Assembly: GCA_037447655.1 (NCBI GenBank)
Contig: JBBHKE010000060.1
Span: 171,292-235,291, forward strand
Reading direction: 5' to 3'
Length of the DNA: 64,000 nucleotides
Source of the DNA: Zygnema cylindricum
Taxonomy: Eukaryota > Streptophyta > Zygnematophyceae > Zygnematales > Zygnemataceae
The notes beneath the pieces were generated by a model. That model was not told the origin of the DNA. It searched no databases and saw only the letters and a list, made by a program, of their open reading frames with translations. This document shows, one piece after another, positions 59,903 to 64,000 of this stretch (its first letter is position 1; each line of letters opens with the position of its first letter). The position numbers were made by a program, and so were the translations under genes.

Positions 59903-61020
59903 TGTTGAAATTTAAGTATTTTCTAGGTCTGTAATTTTCTATGTGTTTAAAAGATAGTATTAAAAGGTTTTAAAGTTTCTACTTAGTGCTTGGAAATACT
60001 TCTTTCTCTATATACTTGTCGTAGTCACTGAGAGATAGAAGAAACCCCATGTCTACCCACAGATAGTTAGGGAGACAGGTTGGAGGGTTGAGAGGATAGT
60101 GTGCCAAAATGAATGTTAAAAAGGGAGGTATTTTGTAGTCTTTCTTTTGGACTTATTGCAGCCCTCATACTTGTCCTAGTCACTGAGGACCTGTATAAAG
60201 CCATGGCTGCCTTCTGCAGCTAAAGGAGACGGACAGACAAATCAGGGCAGTTTTCTTTGCAAAATATATTTAATGCACCCTGTGAGAATTGATCCATTGA
60301 CGTTTGGATAATTACCGTACGAATTAACCGTGCACCTTATCCAGTAAGCCTTGAAATTCGACACACGTATATGGCGCGATAATGATTTAAAGTAGTACAG
60401 CGTCGGACATTTCATTTAACAAATTACGGGACGATTTATGCATGGAAACATACGCGCCGTACAAAATCGGGACCGCACGCAATATACGAATTAACATTTA
60501 ATTTCGACGGACGAAATCAAATGTCAAGATATGATCGAACGACTCAGAGTGGAGCCGAAATACCGGAAAAGACATTTGGCGGTTTGCGGAGCAGTTGTCG
60601 GCGGATGACACGGAGCAACATATGGTTGGACAGCGGATATTACGGGAGGAGCAACTACGGCTCCGGAACTGACACGTGTCAGCGGATCGGCCATGTCGTA
60701 CTATGGCCGTACAAGAAGTACAGCGGTACCTGTACCTTCTTGTACTTTACAGTCATATGATTGGTCGAGTACCTTAGTAATAGGCTTAGAGAAGTAGCTT
60801 AGGACTTAGAATATTTTTGGGTTTTTCAGCCTCTCTCCCAGAGAGCTTCTGTATTTATGGACCAACTTTGGTCAACCATAACTTAATGCTCGGGTGAGCA
60901 AATACAGTGATTCTTTTTGCTGCCGACTCAGGGGAGTCCAAGCTACATAGAGGTGTAATCGGTCAGAGTTATTGTTTGCCAGGGTGGCTGCATTTCTAAG
61001 GGAAAGTCAAAGTGGGTGAA
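59903..61020 (+). mobile_element. LTR, family A (copy A6), 3' LTR of the nested element
   Basis: Near-identical to A5. The expected 5-bp target duplication (AAATT left of A5) was not found right of A6 (TGTGT, or downstream alternatives), so the right LTR border is uncertain or the element was rearranged. Confidence 0.9.
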
Positions 61021-61143
61021 TGTGTCCGAATCTCATATTCTAACTTTGCATTCTGTGGTGGAACTGAGCACACAAAAAGTCTTATTTCACAAGGGTGAAG
61101 CTGAAATGGGGTTCTGATTGTCAAGGGGTCAATCATTTGGGTT

Positions 61144-61150
61144 TATATAA
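61144..61150 (+). promoter_or_regulatory. TATATAA box upstream of protease region
   Basis: TATATAA lies 58 bp before an ATG (61,208) that opens the frame leading to the protease. It may be chance in AT-rich sequence. Confidence 0.25.
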
Positions 61151-61207
61151 ACTTCGAGTCGGCACTTTCTAGATTAGCTTCTTTGGATCTGCGAATTCTG
61201 TGTGGCA

Positions 61208-62416
61208 ATGGAGCCCATAGAATTTCAACAATCTCAAGCACCTCCGGAACTCCACTGTGGCGCAAAAAAGAGACCGGCAAGAGCTAGCCCTAGGAGACCA
61301 TAACAGGAACGCCACTGGGCCTCTGTCCTTCACCCTCAAGGCCGTTATGCTGAACGACAAGATAGGTCTTGCGATAAAACCCACACATCCACCTCCACCA
61401 TCCTCGAAGAAACTACCTCCGGTTTCGAAAATTTCCAGAAAGACAAACAGCAGCGAGAGAAGGAGTCACTGGAACAAGGGAAAAAGGACAATCAGGACTG
61501 GTTCGAAAAGTATATGGCCAAACGCCCTGAAAAGGAAGATCCCCAAACACCTCATGTTCCTGATTCTGGCTCAGAAAGTGAGCAAAAAGTACTCGATCAG
61601 GACCAGAAGGAACACAACTCATCTCCCTCTTCACCGAAAGTGACACTTCCTTCCTCCAAACCGGCTGTCATGCTAGTCCGACACCTCATGCCCTATGCTC
61701 TCACCCACGTGAAGACCCTCGCATCTTCCCACAATCTGCCCGAAAAAATCCTCATTCAGGCTTTGGGAGAGGAAATCCACTCTGGAAAAGGGGGGGTAGA
61801 CAAGACCACGCCGCCAACCGCCTCATTTTTGTCTACACATCCTAAAACACCTATAGTGGATAGGGACTACAAAGTCTTATCAGTGGCTCTCATACTGAAC
61901 AGAACCGGAAACTTTCGACTTAACGGATACAGGGGATACCAGGATGTTGTGGTCGACACCGGAGCTCTCCCCAACCTCATCACCACCTCTGCGTTGCAAA
62001 GAATGCCCGAGGAGCTCCGACCTGAAATCTACCCAAGCAACATATGCTTAAGCACCGTAAGCAGCGGCAGTCAACCAGTACATGGAATAATCAAGGCCAT
62101 GGTCATCAAGTTTTCAGATGACAGGGGCCAACTAGTGAAAATTGAGCTTCCCTTCTTAGTGGTGGAAGGAACTCAATTCGAAATCCTGTTGGGAATGGCA
62201 ACCTGGACTCGGCTTAATATGAGTTTAAGCGTGTGGAAAGAACAATGCACCATTCGGGACCCCAAGAATCCGGAAGGAACCAAAGTAGTGGTTCCTCTTA
62301 ATTTATGGAACCGGGAAAAGATCAATGTACCCGTGGCTGGTTGCTACCAGGTGAACACTACCTCCTCTCTGACGGAAATGTGTGGTAGCTCCACCGATAT
62401 CGCCAAAGAAATTTAG
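61208..62416 (+). pseudogene. Gag-protease linker and retropepsin, element 2
   Basis: One frame from ATG with TAA at 61,302 and closing TAG at 62,414. Residues before about 61,650 form a charged coiled-coil-like linker (ENFQKDKQQREKESLEQG). The protease has VVVDTGALPNLIT with an intact DTGA, and the flap/second-half signature FEILLGMATWTRL. It processes gag-pol in the particle. It resumes element 2 after the nested LTR-A element; 61,021-61,207 is unassigned. Confidence 0.85.
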
Positions 62417-63600
62417 GAATTCCCTATTTCTAAGCGGTGGGAAGAGGAATATGAGAACACATTATCGCAGATAACAAAACTTTGGTGGGAAGTAGATAAA
62501 GCCTTAACAGCTGTTTTTGTCAAAGGGAAAGAACCTCCAGCGAAATCTTCGGACGTTCCTCCGGACTATCAAAATTTCAATCGACAAATGGTGTCATTAT
62601 TGATCCCGAGTTCTGGACTCCAGATATTATCCCTATTTTCTGGAATTAGCTCGGACCTCGAGGCTGTCTTGAAGGCTGGATATAAAGTGGACTCATACGT
62701 GGCCGTGGAAATCTCACCAGATGCTCCAGCCATCAGTGAACACCGACTTCAACAACTCCACCAACTGTATCCCCAGCAACTCCCGGTATCCGCCATCTGC
62801 AGATCACACCGAAGTGTTCCGCAAAATACGACAATTTCTTAAAACCTCATCTCGCCTCATCTCGCTATGCTAGGGCGAGTAGATTTGGTGATTACAGGAT
62901 GGCCATGTGAAGGATACTCTCTAGCAGGGAAGGCGAAGGACATCAAGACAGTTGAAGTCGAACTTTCTTCCAAATGATAAAATTAATTTCCTGGCTGCTG
63001 CAGTCCCAAGACACACCACTGGGGTACGTTTTGGAGAATGTCCACCCGGGAGATTATCAGAGAAAACAAGTCGCCAATAGCTGGAATAAAGTCAAAAAGA
63101 TTTTAGGAGCTCCACTTGTTTTCGATGCAGCAACACTAGGATCCAAGGCCCACAGAGTGAGGGCATACTGGACGAACTTGATACCTCTGTCAATTCTGAC
63201 CAAGCTCTTACAGAACCATCACCCAGATCCCTAGATTACCCTGCAACAAATTTTAGGGCCAGGGCGAATGGCCACTCCAGTAACAAAGGCTAATCGTCCT
63301 CCGTTCTTCTGGTGCAACAAACCAGGACAACCAAGGCGAGCACTGCCAACCTTGGTTTCCTTCCCCAACAGCCATGCGTATCGAAAAGGATCAGCCGGAA
63401 TGATATTTGACAGCGTAAGTGGAGTATGGACCACACCCACGGTGGAAGAACGAGAACAAGCTATGGGATTCCAACCTACCAACACGTCGGGACCAGGTAT
63501 TTCAGACCTCTAGAGGTGCAGCCTACTTAGACATAGCATGGATTTAAATGCAATAACATGGGTGATAAAACATTCTCTGGCCTTCCCCAGCATATAGTCT
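62417..63600 (+). pseudogene. DNMT3-like cytosine-5 DNA methyltransferase, element 2 (catalytic Cys kept)
   Basis: Continues the protease frame after TAG 62,414. Motifs: I LSLFSGISS (about 62,630), II YVAVEIS, IV VITGWPCEGYS with catalytic Cys codon TGT at 62,906, VI YVLENVHPG, VIII AHRVRAYWTNLIP, IX RALPTLVSFPNSHAYR, then REQAMGFQP and motif X near SMDLNAITWVI. Interrupted by TAA 62,840, one frameshift near 62,955, TAG 63,232 and TAG 63,511. The last TAG is at the same alignment position as TAG 51,938 in copy 1. Non-rearranged order as in DNMT3. The protein is more complete at the active site than copy 1 but cannot be made as one chain under the standard code. Confidence 0.9.
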
Positions 63601-63639
63601 CCAATATCAAGGGCTACCTTCAAGCTCCAGAGTTGTTGG

Positions 63640-64000
63640 CGGTGCAGGCTCACTTGCAGCTTGAGGGGGGGAGAAAGGAAAGAAACAGGTTTTATCATCA
63701 AAATTTTCCAGTCCCTGCATTTTACCAAAATTGAGAGATTCCTTAGTGGGGGGGAGCGGAGGCTCGGAAGGGGAAAGTTTAGCGGAAGTTGTTAGCACCA
63801 GCATTCAAACGGAAGGAGAAGAGGTAGACCCGCAGGTAAGGCTAGAATTTGATATCTTCCGCTAGGGTAGGCCCCTGGAGGTCTGGGCAGCGGTGGAACC
63901 CGAAAAGATGGATTGGACTCTAGGGAGCAGTTGGATCCGCAGCAAAAGTCCTGGCTCTTCGACCTGTTGGAGAAAAACAAACAGTTGTTTTCCTAGTCAA
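63640..64000 (+). pseudogene. Methyltransferase-RT linker and start of gypsy RT, element 2
   Basis: A Gly/Glu/Ser-rich linker (GGSGGSEGESLAEVV) starting near a G7 tract at 63,749, then acidic sequence (QTEGEEVDPQVRLEFDIF, LEVWAAVEPEKMDW). The end reads WLFDLLEKNKQLF, the usual lead-in to gypsy RT. The window ends here, so RT, RNase H and integrase of element 2 lie outside. Confidence 0.6.

Noticed and set aside
1-64000. CRISPR array or bacterial operon
   Set aside because: Repeats lack the repeat-spacer layout and every recognised gene is a eukaryotic LTR retrotransposon part.

Overview
This window is eukaryotic nuclear DNA made almost entirely of repeats. Nested Ty1/copia and Ty3/gypsy LTR retrotransposons, a DNMT3-like cytosine methyltransferase carried by the gypsy elements, and many AT-rich low-complexity blocks suggest a large-genome member of the green lineage, such as a streptophyte alga or early land plant. 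An ulvophyte-type green alga is an alternative, raised by the behaviour of TAG/TAA codons described below. The species cannot be fixed from the sequence. I found no convincing host gene, rRNA, functional tRNA or CRISPR array.

Layout. 1-3,330 is a 7-bp satellite with a 1,183-bp higher-order duplication, capped by a GGGATT array. 3,490-8,400 holds minisatellites and a tandemly duplicated block built on a degenerate GACAAAATAC motif. 8,400-25,100 is mostly AT-rich unassigned DNA with a TIR element (13,686-14,460; second copy near 24,300-24,760), one LTR-C fragment and one solo LTR-A with a perfect target duplication. 25,260-43,110 is a nest of copia fragments, three LTR families (A, B, C) and a gypsy copy carrying gag, integrase and a PHD-like finger (27,066-32,270). 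43,125-46,018 is a minus-strand gypsy RT-RNase H-integrase-PHD relic. 46,019-53,520 holds a gypsy element with gag, protease and a methyltransferase that has lost its catalytic Cys. 53,521-64,000 is a second methyltransferase gypsy element, split by a copia-type LTR-A element (57,225-61,020) and leaving the window at the start of RT.

How the pieces fit. Copies of gypsy family D share gag, leader and LTR sequence, so they can be read together as one architecture: gag - protease - cytosine methyltransferase - RT - RNase H - integrase - PHD finger. This pairs a DNA-methylation writer with a putative histone-tail reader in one retrotransposon. LTR-A copies carry a 43-nt tRNA-minihelix-like module with A- and B-box-like motifs on the strand opposite to LTR transcription. 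The 57-61 kb LTR-A element has replaced its pol gene with an acidic domain joined to gag. Many in-frame TAG/TAA codons lie exactly where related copies have glutamine. Methylation-driven CAG-to-TAG decay is the simplest explanation, but stop-codon reassignment is worth testing. All coding regions are decayed or interrupted, so functions describe the families and not proven activity of these copies.
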